Part shown: piece by piece, positions 45,888 to 56,330 of the stretch
Numbering within the stretch: position 1 is the first letter of the stretch
Layout: every line of letters begins with the position of its first letter
From: Takakia lepidozioides
Lineage: Eukaryota; Streptophyta; Takakiopsida; Takakiales; Takakiaceae
Direction of reading: 5' to 3'
Length of the DNA: 64,000 nucleotides
Assembly (NCBI GenBank): GCA_030704615.1
Contig: CM060733.1
Location: forward strand, 21,514,001-21,578,000
Program-made: the position numbers and the translations under genes
The notes under the pieces: generated by a model
What the model saw: only the letters and a program-made list of their open reading frames with translations
Told to the model about the DNA's origin: nothing
Database searches by the model: none

Positions 45888-46995
45888 CTAACTAGGTGGG
45901 CACTGACCATGAGTAAGGTAGTATCTGATTGGCCACTGCCAATCTAACCATTCATCTGCACTTCCTTGCACCTCCATTGCAAATAAACTCGCATCAGGTA
46001 ATTGGTCGTCTACTCTTGTGGCGGGCTCTCCTGTTGTTAAGCATGACAAATGATCTGCCACAAGATGCAAACGGCTAGGCTTGTAAACAACTTCAAACTC
46101 AAACTCGTGCAAGATTATTAACTACCTTGTTATCCTTCCACTTATCAAAGGTTTGTTCACCAGATATATCAGAGCCTGGTGATCCACATAAAACATAAAC
46201 TTTCTTCCCAATAGGTAATGCCTGAATTTCTTGACTGCATCAATCATTGCCAGTGCTTCTCTTTCAGTTGTGCTATAGTTCATTTCAGCACTGTTCATCA
46301 ACCTGCTAGCATAGTACACATGTGAATCTATATTTCCTGTAACATTTTGGGCTAACACCACTCCCAACGCTTCTCCTGAGGCATCACAGTGAACATAAAA
46401 TACTACATGCCAGTGAGGGTTAATCAGCACAGGTGTAGTTGTTACTGACAATGTAAGTTCCTCAAAAGCCTGTTGACATTCAGCTGTCCATGCAAACACT
46501 GCATCTTTCTTCAGAAGCTTGCTCAATGGTGCTGCTATCTGTGCATACCTTTTGACAAATCTTCTGTAATAACTGGTTTGTCCAAGGAATCTCCTTAGAC
46601 TCTTAACATTTACTGGTGGTGGAGAGTCTTTAATGGCCTCTGTCTTCCTGGGATCCACAAGAAGTCACCTCTTACACACAATGTGTCCCAAAAGCACCCC
46701 GGAGTTCACACAGAAAGTACACTTCTCTGGATTCAGGCCCAGACCTCTCATTGCATCTGGCCAAACATAATTCCAATTTATGCAAGTGCTCATTCTTAGA
46801 GCTGTACACACTGAAATCATCCAAGAACACCTGCATGAAATCATCCAGATACTCATGAAAAGATTCACTTATCACTCTCTGAAAGGTTGCGGGTGCATTA
46901 CAAAGTCCAAAATGCATGACTTTGTATGCATAAGCACCCCAGTCTGTGATGAAAGCTGTCTTTCCCTGGTCTTCTTCTGCCACTTATAATCACTG
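45888..46995 (-). pseudogene. RT and RNase H of retroelement A
   Basis: RT: 'EEDQGKTAFITDWGAYAYKV', 'FGLCNAPATFQRVISESFHE' and the catalytic 'MQVFLDDFSVYSSKNEHLHK' (F-L-D-D). After a frameshift near 46740 it continues 'GLGLNPEKCTFCVNSGVLLG' and 'SLRRFLGQTSYYRRFVKRYA'. RNase H: 'FYVHCDASGEALGVVLAQN', 'NYSTTEREALAMIDAVKKFR', 'YVDHQALIYLV' and 'EVVYKPSRLHLVADHLS'. Stops and frameshifts make it inactive. The N-terminal RT part is missing in this orientation; about 90 bp of it lie inverted at 46998-47088. Confidence 0.93.
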
Positions 46996-46997
46996 AT

Positions 46998-47088
46998 GCT
47001 TGCACAAAGAAAGATCATTTCCCTTTGCCATTCACAGAAGCGGTATTGGATACTGTGGCAGGCCATGAGATGTACTCATTCATGGATG
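46998..47088 (+). pseudogene. Inverted RT segment next to retroelement A
   Basis: Plus-strand DNA encodes 'KKDHFPLPFTEAVLDTVAGH' and 'EMYSFMD', the RT stretch that in element B (55139-55218) directly precedes the stretch found minus-oriented at 46995. RT is therefore split head to head at this point. Confidence 0.85.
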
Positions 47089-47560
47089 AGACTTTCAAAG
47101 TTGGTAAACAGAGGTACAGACACAATTCCCTTGATAGATTTGAAGAGAGCATCTCTTTGGTGAGAGGACCCTGGACAGTGTATCAGAAAATGTGTACAGT
47201 CTTCAGATTGCCCACACAACGGGCAATTGCACTCTCCCTTTCCTCTCTGCTTCTGTCTGATGTTCAAAGGTAGGCTTCTTGTCCTGAGTTTAAATTTCAG
47301 TCTAGTGCCGAGAGTGGGTAGACCCTTGAGGTCATCCAAGATGTCCTCCCCCATGTCACTGACTGGAAACAAGTTCAGGGAAGTTTTTTGCCTAACTTCA
47401 TTTTCATCAGACAATCTCATGGCAATAGACATGGCTTTGGACACTACAGCCTCTAAGTCAGATTTATCAACCCATATTGCAGATCCGTACTCCAAGGCAG
47501 GTCTAATAATGCGACAAAGCATGGTTTTCTTAACCTCAGAGTTGACCCCTCTACAGAAAA
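47089..47560 (-). mobile_element. LINE fragment (C-terminal part)
   Basis: Minus-strand reading: 'TMLCRIIRPALEYGSAIW' (post-RT), an internal deletion, then 'VDKSDLEAVVSKAMSIAMRL', 'LSDENEVRQKTSLNLFPVSD', 'CPLCGQSEDCTHFLIHCPG' and 'VPLFTNFESL', where it is cut at the junction with the gypsy RT segment. Same family as the LINE at 22737-26400. Confidence 0.9.
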
Positions 47561-49360
47561 AGTTAAAAAGAGAGGGGGGAGATATTCATGTCATGTCAAG
47601 ACATGGACAAGACCAACTAGGGTCATTGTCAATTAAAGACATAAACAGCCCCATGACAGGGCACCATCTACCATTTCCAGTCTTGTCATAACACACCAAG
47701 TGACGCCACCCATTCAGTCATGATAAAACAGGGTGGGAGGGCGGGGTATGTTCATAATCACATTCCTGTCATGTACCCAAGTGACCCTTATGCACAATAT
47801 AAGTCAGATTGCAGACTCAGATTACATCATCCATAGTTATCCATAAGATATGCACCATGCAATATATCATGGGCATATAAGAGTATCTTGCCACATTACA
47901 GATCCAGGATATGCACACACAAGTACCTTGAGGTGATCCAAGACAAGCATTATGCAAAGTAGGTAAGAACAGTCTGCCTTGCAACACATTTACTGAGTGT
48001 TCACATCGGCAGCAGGAAGGACCAGCCTGCAATTAATAACACTTCAAGCCTGCCACCAAGTACACTTCTTGGGCAAGGTAAGCAATATTACAGCTTCACA
48101 TTTGGCCAAATGTAAGCACCCCAAAAGATGCATCTTGCAAAGCCTTCTGGGTATGTAAGAACAGTCTGTCATTGTATATATTCAGGACCTGTGCACATAT
48201 GACTCTTGCATGGAAGAAAGGTTTGTCTTGTCACAACATCCAGATCTGGACACACATACACTTTGAGTGTCCAAGACCAAGCCCACTTGGCCAAGATAAA
48301 TCAAACAATGCAGGTGGCTGTTCAAATGGCAAAATAGAGTAAATAATCATTGGCCAGAGTCCTTTAGAGCTTACCGTCATTGTATCATAGGAGGCTAATG
48401 CCATGTTTTGCAAATAGAACCTCACTATGCTCCATTCCACAACAAAACCAGGTCTGAAAACGGCCTGTCACTGCCTTATCAGGCTGTCTTCTTTAACAAA
48501 ACTCAGGGCTCCTCATCCTTTTAGCAAAACAACCATTTATGACTTGTCCCTTACATCATCAATCCTCTTTTAAGGCCAAAAAGAAGGGGAACCAAGTCTA
48601 AAAATCCACAGGCAAAGTTGTCAAAGACTCAAGACAAGGTAGGATTCATATGCAGTGCTGCATGAGACAAGGCTGCCAGGCCAAAGTGCTCCATCAGCAG
48701 CAGCAAAAGATAAGTCAAAAGCAAGCATTGTCATGTCAAACCGGGAGCAAGCGGGCCGAAATTGGGGCTGCAAGCAGCAGCATGTTCCTTTTGCACATAT
48801 CCTCATCTGCAAGCTCAAGAGAATTCAAAGTAGGTAGGGATCCTCACCTGGTCCCATCACAAGCCCCCACAAAAACCAATGGGTTAGTGAGGATTGTGGA
48901 ACCCCAGATGAATCACAGACCCCTACACTTGTTATCGATGTCAACTAAGAACCCCAAGAGACAAGAGAGCAAGATATGAAGTAAAAGGAACCCTAATCGT
49001 CAAAAACACCTTGAGCGATTGGGGAAGGTAACACTACGCCATCGCCACCAACATGCCACCTCCAGCACAGCTAAGGAGAAGCGAAGCATACAAATGCAAT
49101 GTCTAAGAAGGGAGAGGGAGCGATATACTTTCCCACCAAAGCGCTGTTGCAAAACATAAAAGCCAGAGGAGGGAAAGGGATGATGCCATCACAACAGGTT
49201 CTCCCGCTTGTGAGAAGAGACAAGACGCCGCCATTGCACATCCCCAGGAGCTCGTCCGGCATGAAGTAGCAGACAGGGTAGCAGCAGGGCTCAGACGCCA
49301 TAACTCGCGAGCTCAGCAGCACGAGAAATGCAGCTGACAGCGGGAGAGACACCCTAGGGC
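47561..49360. other. Unassigned DNA
   Basis: No recognised gene. A minus-strand frame from the ATG near 49301 ('MASEPCCYPVCYFMPDELLG' and onward, ending at 49071) is Cys-rich but has no known relative; upstream codons lack an ATG. Confidence 0.4.
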
Positions 49361-50040
49361 AGAGCCCGATTTTTCATCCGTAGGATGAATAATCGATACC
49401 CTTTCTCTTAAGAACCCGACGGATGTCATCCGTTAGCTAGGTTTATAGTGTAGGAGTTAGGGTTTCACTCCTTAATTAGCAATAATTAAGGGTAATTAGA
49501 AAACTCTCCATGGCCATCATAAGCTGCTTTTTTCATCCGGTCCAGATGAAAAAATAAATAGGTTCATTTGTTTGGATGAGGTCCATCAGCAGGATGATAA
49601 TTAGTATCAATCATCCAGGGCATCGGTTTTTCATCCTAACAGGTAATTCGTCATCCCTTAAGAGAAAGCCTCATCCAGTACGGAAAAAAAAAACGTAAAA
49701 GGGGAAATAAAACGAATTCAGATCCTGGTATTTTTCATCCGGCATGGATGGAAAAATTATAGATAGGATGCCAGTGTCATAACCCTTATGGAGGTAATTC
49801 CTCATTCTCTGGTGACCCATCTGATATAGATGAAAGTCAATAAAAGAGGAATGAAAAATTATAAGTCATTTTTAAAGGTACTTTAGTGTCCACCCAGGTG
49901 ATTCTTCCGGTATAGATAGAAGACCTTTACAAGTCGGGTGAAAACATTTTTTAGAGTCCATCTGGTATAGATGGAAAATCATGAAAAGAACACTGATGCA
50001 ACCGGCCAGTTCTGAGGAGGGAGACAGAGGGAGAGAGGGG
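49360..50040. repeat. Cluster of short imperfect palindromes
   Basis: Recurrent TCATCC/GGATGA and CATCT/AGATG inverted pairs: TCATCCgtaGGATGA (about 49375), CGGATGtCATCCG (about 49422), TTTTTCATCC...GATGAAAAA (about 49532), TTTTTCATCCggcatGGATG (about 49734), CATCTgatatAGATG (about 49829) and CCATCTggtatAGATGG (about 49959). The 49770-50040 part is shared with 38930-39215. Confidence 0.8.
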
Positions 50041-50084
50041 GCAACAATGAAAAAAAATGGGTTGGGGGGGGGTTGGAGGTCAGA

Positions 50085-50812
50085 TGGTGGGGTCAGCTGC
50101 AGCATATGTCCAACACCAGATATCCTAAGTTAATCGACTCTATATCTTGGAAAAAGGACTGCCCACCGACCGGTCAATCCTGGCAGAAGACAGTAGAAGA
50201 GATTCTCAAGGACCTGGACCTGGAACCGCAAGTCTTCACCCTGCTGGATAAATCTGACTTAGAGGCTGTAGTGTCCAACCATGTCTGTTGCCATGAGATT
50301 GTCTGATGAAAATGAAGTTAGGCAAAAAACTTCCCTGAACTTGTTTCCAGTCAGTGACATGGGGGAGGACATCTTGGATGACCTCAAGGGTCTACCCACT
50401 CTCGGCACTAGACTGAAATTTAAACTCAGGGCAGGAAGCCTACCTTTGAACAGCAAATAGTAGCAGAGAGGAAAGGGAGAGTGCAATTGCCCGTTGTGTG
50501 GGCAATCTGAAGACAATACTCATTTTCTGATACACTGTCCGGGGTTCTCTCACCAAAGAGACGCTCTCTTCAAATCTATCAAGGGAATTGTGCATGTACC
50601 TCTGTTTACTAACTTTGAAAGTCTCGAGGCTGAGCCAAAAGCCCAGCCCCTTCTGAGGCCTAGTTTTTGGGCATCTCACTTACAGCAGATTGATGCTTGT
50701 GTTGAAGGGATTTGTAGAGGATATATGGAAAACCCGGATTAATTCTATATGTGAAGGTAAGTCTTACTACCAACGTCAGCCCCTGACAGAGGTAGGATCT
50801 GTCCCTTTTGTT
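50085..50812 (+). mobile_element. LINE 3' fragment 1
   Basis: 5'-truncated LINE in plus orientation: 'NTRYPKLIDSISWKKDCP', 'LDKSDLEAVVS', frame breaks, 'CPLCGQSEDNTHFLIHCPGF', 'VPLFTNFESLEAEPKAQPLL'. It ends near GTCCCTTTTGTT, the same end as the intron LINE at about 22795. Confidence 0.9.
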
Positions 50813-50924
50813 TCCCCAAGAGAGGGGGCAACAAAGAAAAACAGAGAATGTGGGGGGGGGGGAGTGACTGAGCAGCAGCAGCTCTCTTTTAAGCTCCCGA
50901 CACCCTCAATTCAAGGTCAGATGG

Positions 50925-51335
50925 TGGGTTCAGCTGCAACATATGTCCAACACCAGATATCCTAAGTTAATCGACTCTATATCTTGGAAACAGGACCGCC
51001 CTGTCAAACAGGGTGAGCCCTGGGAGAAGAGAGTAAAAGAGATTCTCAAGGATCTGAATCTGGACCCGCAAGTCTTGACCTTGCTGGATAAACCTGACTT
51101 AGAGAGTGTAGTGTCCAAAGCCATGTTTGTTACCAAAACATTGTCCGATGAAAATGAAGTTAGGAAGAAAACTTCCCTGAACTTGTTTCCAGTCTGTGAC
51201 ATGGGGGAGGACATCATGGATGCGCTCAAGGGTCTATCCCACTCTTGGCACCAGACCTAAATTTAAAGTCAGGGCAGGAAGACTACCTTTGAACAATAAA
51301 CAGAAGCAGAGAGGAAAGGGAGAGTGAAATTTCCC
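50925..51335 (+). mobile_element. LINE 3' fragment 2
   Basis: It starts at the same LINE position as fragment 1 (AGGTCAGATGGTGGG) and reads 'NTRYPKLIDSISWKQDRP' to 'KTSLNLFPVCDMGEDIMDAL', then stops soon after the AGGAAAGGGAGAGTG segment. Both fragments follow a GAGAGGGGGCAACAA box, so they look like a local duplication. Confidence 0.88.
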
Positions 51336-51748
51336 TGACGTACCTCTGCTGTTGCTGGTGCTTGAAGCGAGCTGGCGCGGCGAGCTGCTGCAGTGTTGTC
51401 GCGGCTGCCAGCGGCGCGGGTCCCGCCGCTGCAGGGCATCTCTCCCCCGCTCACCACGGCTCTCTCTCTCTCTCTTCAGCTCGTTAGGTCGCGCCTCTGC
51501 ACGGCGTTCCTACCACACAGGGGAGAGAGACATCAGCCCGTGCTTAGGGCAAGAAAAAAGACAGAAAGTGAGGGAGGAGGCGGTGCTTACCTTGGGCGTT
51601 GGAGCAGCGTTGGGGCAAACTCCTTGGGGCCTTGCGACCACCTCGGGCTCAGCAGCAAGTGCGTTTCTCCTCCACCCTAAACCCCACTCTCTGAACTACC
51701 TCTCTCCCAAAGAACAAACGAAAAAAGGAGGGAAAGAGATGCTTCAAG
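51336..51748. other. GC-rich spacer, no gene recognised
   Basis: The open frame here has no domain content. A (CT)n stretch lies near 51460-51480. Confidence 0.4.
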
Positions 51749-51974
51749 CACTTAGGGAAAAAAAAAAGGCGCGGCGCCCACGTGCGACGCCCGGCCGTTG
51801 CACGCCTGCGCCCGCCCTTTTTTTGAAATGTAAAAGTGAAGTTTGCGACGGCTGGCCGTCGTTTTTTGCGACCCCCGGCCATAAATATAATAAAAAAAAC
51901 GTCGCCCCCCGCGACGGCTATCCGTCGCGGGGTGCGACCCCAGGGTAAAAAACAGACCACCGAGGCGGCGACCG

Positions 51975-53320
51975 CATGTTGTTGAAAAACATTACAAGAA
52001 GAACAAGATTGCGGATGCGGCAAATGTGAGTGTTTTTCCCACCCCTCTCATTAAGATTCATTCAAGGTACATTTAGGTTTATCTAATAATATAGTATGAT
52101 TGGTAAGCATACATGAATCAAAATTACGACATAAGTATTGATGCGTTGTTCACTACGCACATTGCAGCCACGACTTGATGCCCAAGCTCACAATCATATT
52201 GCAGAGGAGGCATTTCGCGTTGGTCTACTTGCAGAATTTGTACCAGAGCATGTGCCCGATGTGACCAGTTGGTTCCCCCAACAGCACGTAGATGAGATGC
52301 ATAGGGTCGAGGGGTATCGTAGGTGTCGTAGGCGTTATGGCCGGCGACGAGCACGCCCACCCCCCCCCTCCAGTTTCCTCAGGCGGTCCCCCTGATTGTG
52401 GCCTCCCCCCCCCCCCATCTGTTTCTTTGCCTGATCCGGACGTTGTACCCCCGGCTGCACCTCCGACATTACATCCTCAACCACCTCCATTTTCATCTCC
52501 TCCGCCAGCAGTACCACCTCCACCTCCACCACCACCTCCACCTCCACGTGCATGTGCCCCCCGAACCCCTAGGAGGGGTCGGCTTCACCCTAGGTTTCCT
52601 CCCCTTCGGCTTGGGCGGCCTGAGCCGGATCCTCGCCCCCGATGGGAAGCGCATAGGACTATGTTACTGAGGACCATCCAGCCTCGTTGTTGGGGGAATC
52701 ATCTCGACCCTCCCACCCCCATCCGAGAAAACGTGGAGTTCGAGTATTGGGGGAGACGGTATGTTGTGAGAGCCGCTACAGACCCTGCTATGGGTCGGGG
52801 TTTATTCACAGTCAATGATATTGTGGTTTCTCCTCGGAGAAACAGCATGGTGGACTTGTTTCCCTACTACGGTCCATACTACATCTCCGCGGAGTTCCGT
52901 ACATTACGCCTCGGAGCCCCATACATCCTACCCTACATTTTGTGTGTCAACGGACACGATGTACGTAGACGGAGGTTGTCTCCCATTGAGATCAGATTTT
53001 GTGATGGTGACCCCGACATCTTCGGCAATGTTGCTGGGCTGGTCAATAGTTCTTTTGGTCATCCTAGGAAAACCAATGTAGTATGGGACGAGCGACGCAA
53101 TGGGCATGAGAGCTTTTGTGGTCATACGTCAGTATACTGTGAGGGGATGCACATGTTTGTAATAACATGTGCTAGTAGGACTATTAGGGCTGGCAGCGAA
53201 CTATTTGCATCATACGAGTTCTCCCGGGATGATTGGGACCTCCGATTACAACGTGAGTGGGATGTGTATGATAGAAATAGGGTTCCTTTGAGACAGGGAT
53301 CGCGTAGATGGGCATTGTAG
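51975..53320 (+). CDS. SET-domain protein within the CACTA-like element
   Basis: A possible short first coding part (about 51975-52029, donor AAT|GTGAGT) splices to 52168 (acceptor ACATTGCAG), giving 'PRLDAQAHNHIAEEAFRVGL'. A frame change near 52310 leads to the main frame (ATG at 52292, stop at 53320), with a Pro-rich linker (residues 25-100) and a SET domain (residues about 160-320). SET motifs: 'AMGRGLFTVNDIVV' (GxG), 'DLFPYYGPYYIS', 'FCDGDPDIFGNVAGLVNSSF' (in place of the NHS motif) and 'IRAGSELFASYEF' (the E-L-x-x-x-Y end). SET proteins usually methylate lysines, often on histones. The His of NHS is Ser, so activity is uncertain. No pre-SET or post-SET cysteines are visible. Confidence 0.75.
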
Positions 53321-53324
53321 ATAT

Positions 53325-54316
53325 TCTCATGATGTACTTTGTATACATCCAATTAATCGATTGATGTAAAAAAAATTATTGTTGCTCGTGTGGGTTGCAA
53401 CTTTGCATATGTGATCTAAACATACTTATGCACATGTGGACCAAATATGAGCTTGAACCAAGTTGATTCAATGGGTCATTCTAGTGTTGAACGCAGCTAC
53501 GTGTCATAGAGACGGAAATTTGTGTTTCGCCTGCAGATGATTTTTTTTTTTTATTCCATTTTCAAGCCATATGCTTAATGATAGCATATGCAATGTGCGT
53601 GCAAAATTTGGGAGTAAACAAAAGTCATTTGGACCCATAACCAGATTTTGTTCTCTCATTTGCACTCCAAATTTGAATTATCTTCAACTTCATGCACTCT
53701 TCATAGAGAGTTATGCAAAAGTGACCCTAGAAACACACTTATTTTTTTTCCATTTTTTTTTTTGTCCCATTTTTTTCATGGATGTAGTGGTGCAAAGCCC
53801 AATGTCTCAGAACAAAAAAGAGCTAAAAATAAAATTATTACGTCCCTCAAAACCGCAATCATATATTTTCTAAATTTAAATATTCATTTTAAATTCGATT
53901 TAATTCAAAATTGGTGCAAGGGTGAGTGCGTCGTTGGGGAGGTTTAAAAAATAAAAAAATAAAAAAATAAATCCTGCTGGATCTTTGTACAGGTGTTGCA
54001 CACATATTTAAGCACATGTAGGAAAAAAAGCTTGAGCCACATCCGTTTGTTGGGTGCAATGGCATGAGAGGATTTTCTTTCACATTAATAAACAAAAATT
54101 GGTTGATAGGGTGAATGCGTCATTGGGGGGGCAAATGATTTTGTTTGGGTTTGAAACTTTGCATGCGTGTACGTTGCGCACATACATGTAATTAGTGAAT
54201 GACATATTTGATGCACACACACATTGAAGGTTGTTGTTTGCATTTCGCTTATAATGAAGTGTATGGTTGCAATGACACATTAAAATATATGTCCCTATGT
54301 TCATTTGTTCGTATCA
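53325..54316. other. AT-rich intron or spacer inside the CACTA-like element
   Basis: No coding sequence is recognised. T-rich runs lie at 53530-53560 and 53740-53780. It ends at the acceptor GTTCGTATCAG before the transposase exon. Confidence 0.5.
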
Positions 54317-54845
54317 GGACTTTGTCCATCCTTTCCCGGTCTTTTCTCTTGGCACCCCATCCGAAAACAACCCAAGTACATCAGGCGGGAGCCGTGGGCG
54401 AGACGCCGCCCCCGCGGTACCGGACGATGATGACGATGACAGTGATAGTGACAGTGACAATAACAATGAGCATGGAATTAACCAGGAGGATGTGCAAGCC
54501 ATGGAGGATCTCTTAATGCATCATGTGGGCGTTGATGCATCCCATGAAGAGGGAACCCGGCCAATCGATGATCCTGAAATGGCCCCCTCAAATGACATGG
54601 AGAGGGAGGCGAGAACTCCCTTGTACGAAGGGGTAAAAGTGAGTCGACTTTCAACAATCTTACTTTTGCTCCATCTTCAAATTCGATTTGGCATAAGTAA
54701 TGTTGGGATGTCTGCCATAATGCGAACTATTGCATACTATATCCTTGCTCCACACTTGAAACCCAAGATGCCACGGTCGCGGAAAGAGGCGCGCGAAGTC
54801 TTGGACTCTGTGGGGATGGGCTATAAGATTTTTCATGCATGTCCA
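54317..54845 (+). pseudogene. CACTA transposase (TNPD/TNP2-like), N-terminal part
   Basis: After the acceptor at 54316 the frame encodes an Asp/Ser-rich acidic stretch (54424-54470), then 'REARTPLYEGVKVSRLSTIL', 'LLLLHLQIRFGISNVGMSAI' and 'KEAREVLDSVGMGYKIFHAC'. This order (P-L-Y-E-G...S-R-L-S...L-L-L-L-x-L, then L-G-x-x-Y-x-x-I-H-A-C) opens the plant CACTA transposase that cuts the element at its CACTA ends. It breaks off at the Cys of 'HACPS', where the gypsy RT frame begins; the catalytic part is absent. Confidence 0.85.
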
Positions 54846-56330
54846 TCAAATACAGAGATGTATTTGCTTGGAGCTATGAGGATCTAAAAGGGATACCGCC
54901 TGAAATCTGTCAGCATAAGATTGAACTGGAACTAGGATCAGTACCAATCAAACAGGCAAGGTACAGAATGAATCCCAACTATGCACAGAAGGTTGGAGAA
55001 GAGATCAAGAAGTTGGCTGAGGCTAAGTTTATATACCCAATAGAGTATACAACTTGGTTGTCACCCATTGTAATAGTTCCCAAGAAGAATGGTAAACTAA
55101 GAGTTTGTGTGAACTACAAAAAGCTGAATGCTTGTACGAAGAAAGATCATTTCCCTTTGCCATCACAGAAGCAGTATTGGACACTGTGGCAGGCCATGAG
55201 ATGTACTCATTCATGGATGGCTTCAGTGGTTATAATCAAGTGCAAGTGGCAGAAGAAGACCAAGGAAAGACAGTTTTCATCACAGACTGGGGTGCTTATG
55301 CATACAAAGTCATGCCCTTTGTAATGCACGAGCAACCTTTCAGAGAGTGATAAGTGAATCTTTTCATGAGTATCTGGATGATTTCATGCAGGTGTTCTTG
55401 GATGATTTCAGTGTGTACAGCTCTAAGAATGAGCACTTGCATAAATTGGAGTTATGTCTGGCCAGATGCAGGATGAGAGGTCTGGGCCTGAATCCAGAGA
55501 AGTGTACTTTCTGTGTGAACTCAGGGGTGCTTCTGGGACACATTGTGTGTAAGAGGGGACTTCTTGTGGATCCCAGGAAAACAGAGGCCATTAAAACCTC
55601 TCCACCACCAGTGAATGTTAAGAGTCTAAGGAGATTCCTTGGACAAACCAGCTATTACAGAAGATTTGTCAGACGGTATGCACAGATAGCAGCACCATTG
55701 AGCAAACTTCTGAAGAAAGATGCAGTGTTTGCATGGACACCTGAATGTCAATAGGCTTTTGAGGAACTTACATTGTCAGTAACAACTACATCTGTGCTGA
55801 TTAATCCTCACTGACAGGAAATATTTCATGTTCACTGTGATGCTTCTGGAGAAGCACTAGGAGCAGTGTTAGCCAAAATGTTATAGGAAGGATAGATTCA
55901 CCTGTGTACTATGCTAGCCGATTGATGAACAATGCCGAAAGAAATTATAGCACAATGGAAAGAGAAGCATTAGCAATGATCTATGCAGTAAGAAATTCAG
56001 GCATTACCTGTTGGGCAAGAAGTTTATGTTATATGTGGATCACCAGGCTCTGATATACCTGGTAAACAAACCTCTGATAAGCGGAAGAATAGCAAGATGG
56101 TTGATAATCTTGCACGAGTTTGAGTTTGAGGTTGTTTACAAGCCTGGGAGGCTGCATCTTGTGGCGGATCACTTGTCACGGTTATCAACAGGAGAACCAG
56201 CCACGGGAGTAGATGATCAATTACCAGATGCGAGTCTATTTGTAGTGGAGGTGCAGGGAAGTGCAGATGACTGGTTAGATTGGCAGTGGCCAATCAGATA
56301 CTACCTTGCTCATGGTCAGTGCCCACCAAG
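54846..56330 (+). pseudogene. RT and RNase H of retroelement B
   Basis: RT begins abruptly at 'YRDVFAWSYEDLKGIPPEIC' and continues 'LSPIVIVPKKNGKLRVCVNY', 'EMYSFMDGFSGYNQVQVAEE', 'MQVFLDDFSVYSSKNEHLHK' and 'GLGLNPEKCTFCVNSG'. RNase H: 'HCDASGEALGAVL', 'MEREALAMIYAV', 'YVDHQALIYLVNKPLISG' and 'EVVYKPGRLHLVADHLSRLS'. Frameshifts near 55170 and 55320, a TAG at 55752 (CAG in A) and more breaks at 55812-55990 inactivate it. Nothing of gag or protease precedes it, so the copy is 5'-truncated. Same family as element A. Confidence 0.93.

Larger units (their letters stand above)
51749..54845 (+). mobile_element. CACTA-like element carrying a SET-domain ORF (truncated)
   Basis: The left end CACTTAGGGAAAAA at 51749 resembles the CACTA terminus at 35596. 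It is followed by about 200 bp with the same TTGCGACG/GTCGC subterminal motifs (51775-51955). A SET-domain gene and then the N-terminal part of a CACTA transposase follow in the same orientation. The element is cut at about 54845 by retroelement B. One T-for-A change in the terminus and the missing right end lower certainty. Confidence 0.65.

Noticed and set aside
49071-49352. Secreted Cys-rich protein with a signal peptide
   Set aside because: The hydrophobic 'signal' precedes the first ATG (the frame opens with GTG); no relatives known to me.
52335-52553. Minus-strand Val/Glu-rich ORF
   Set aside because: Antisense of the Pro-rich linker of the SET-domain ORF.
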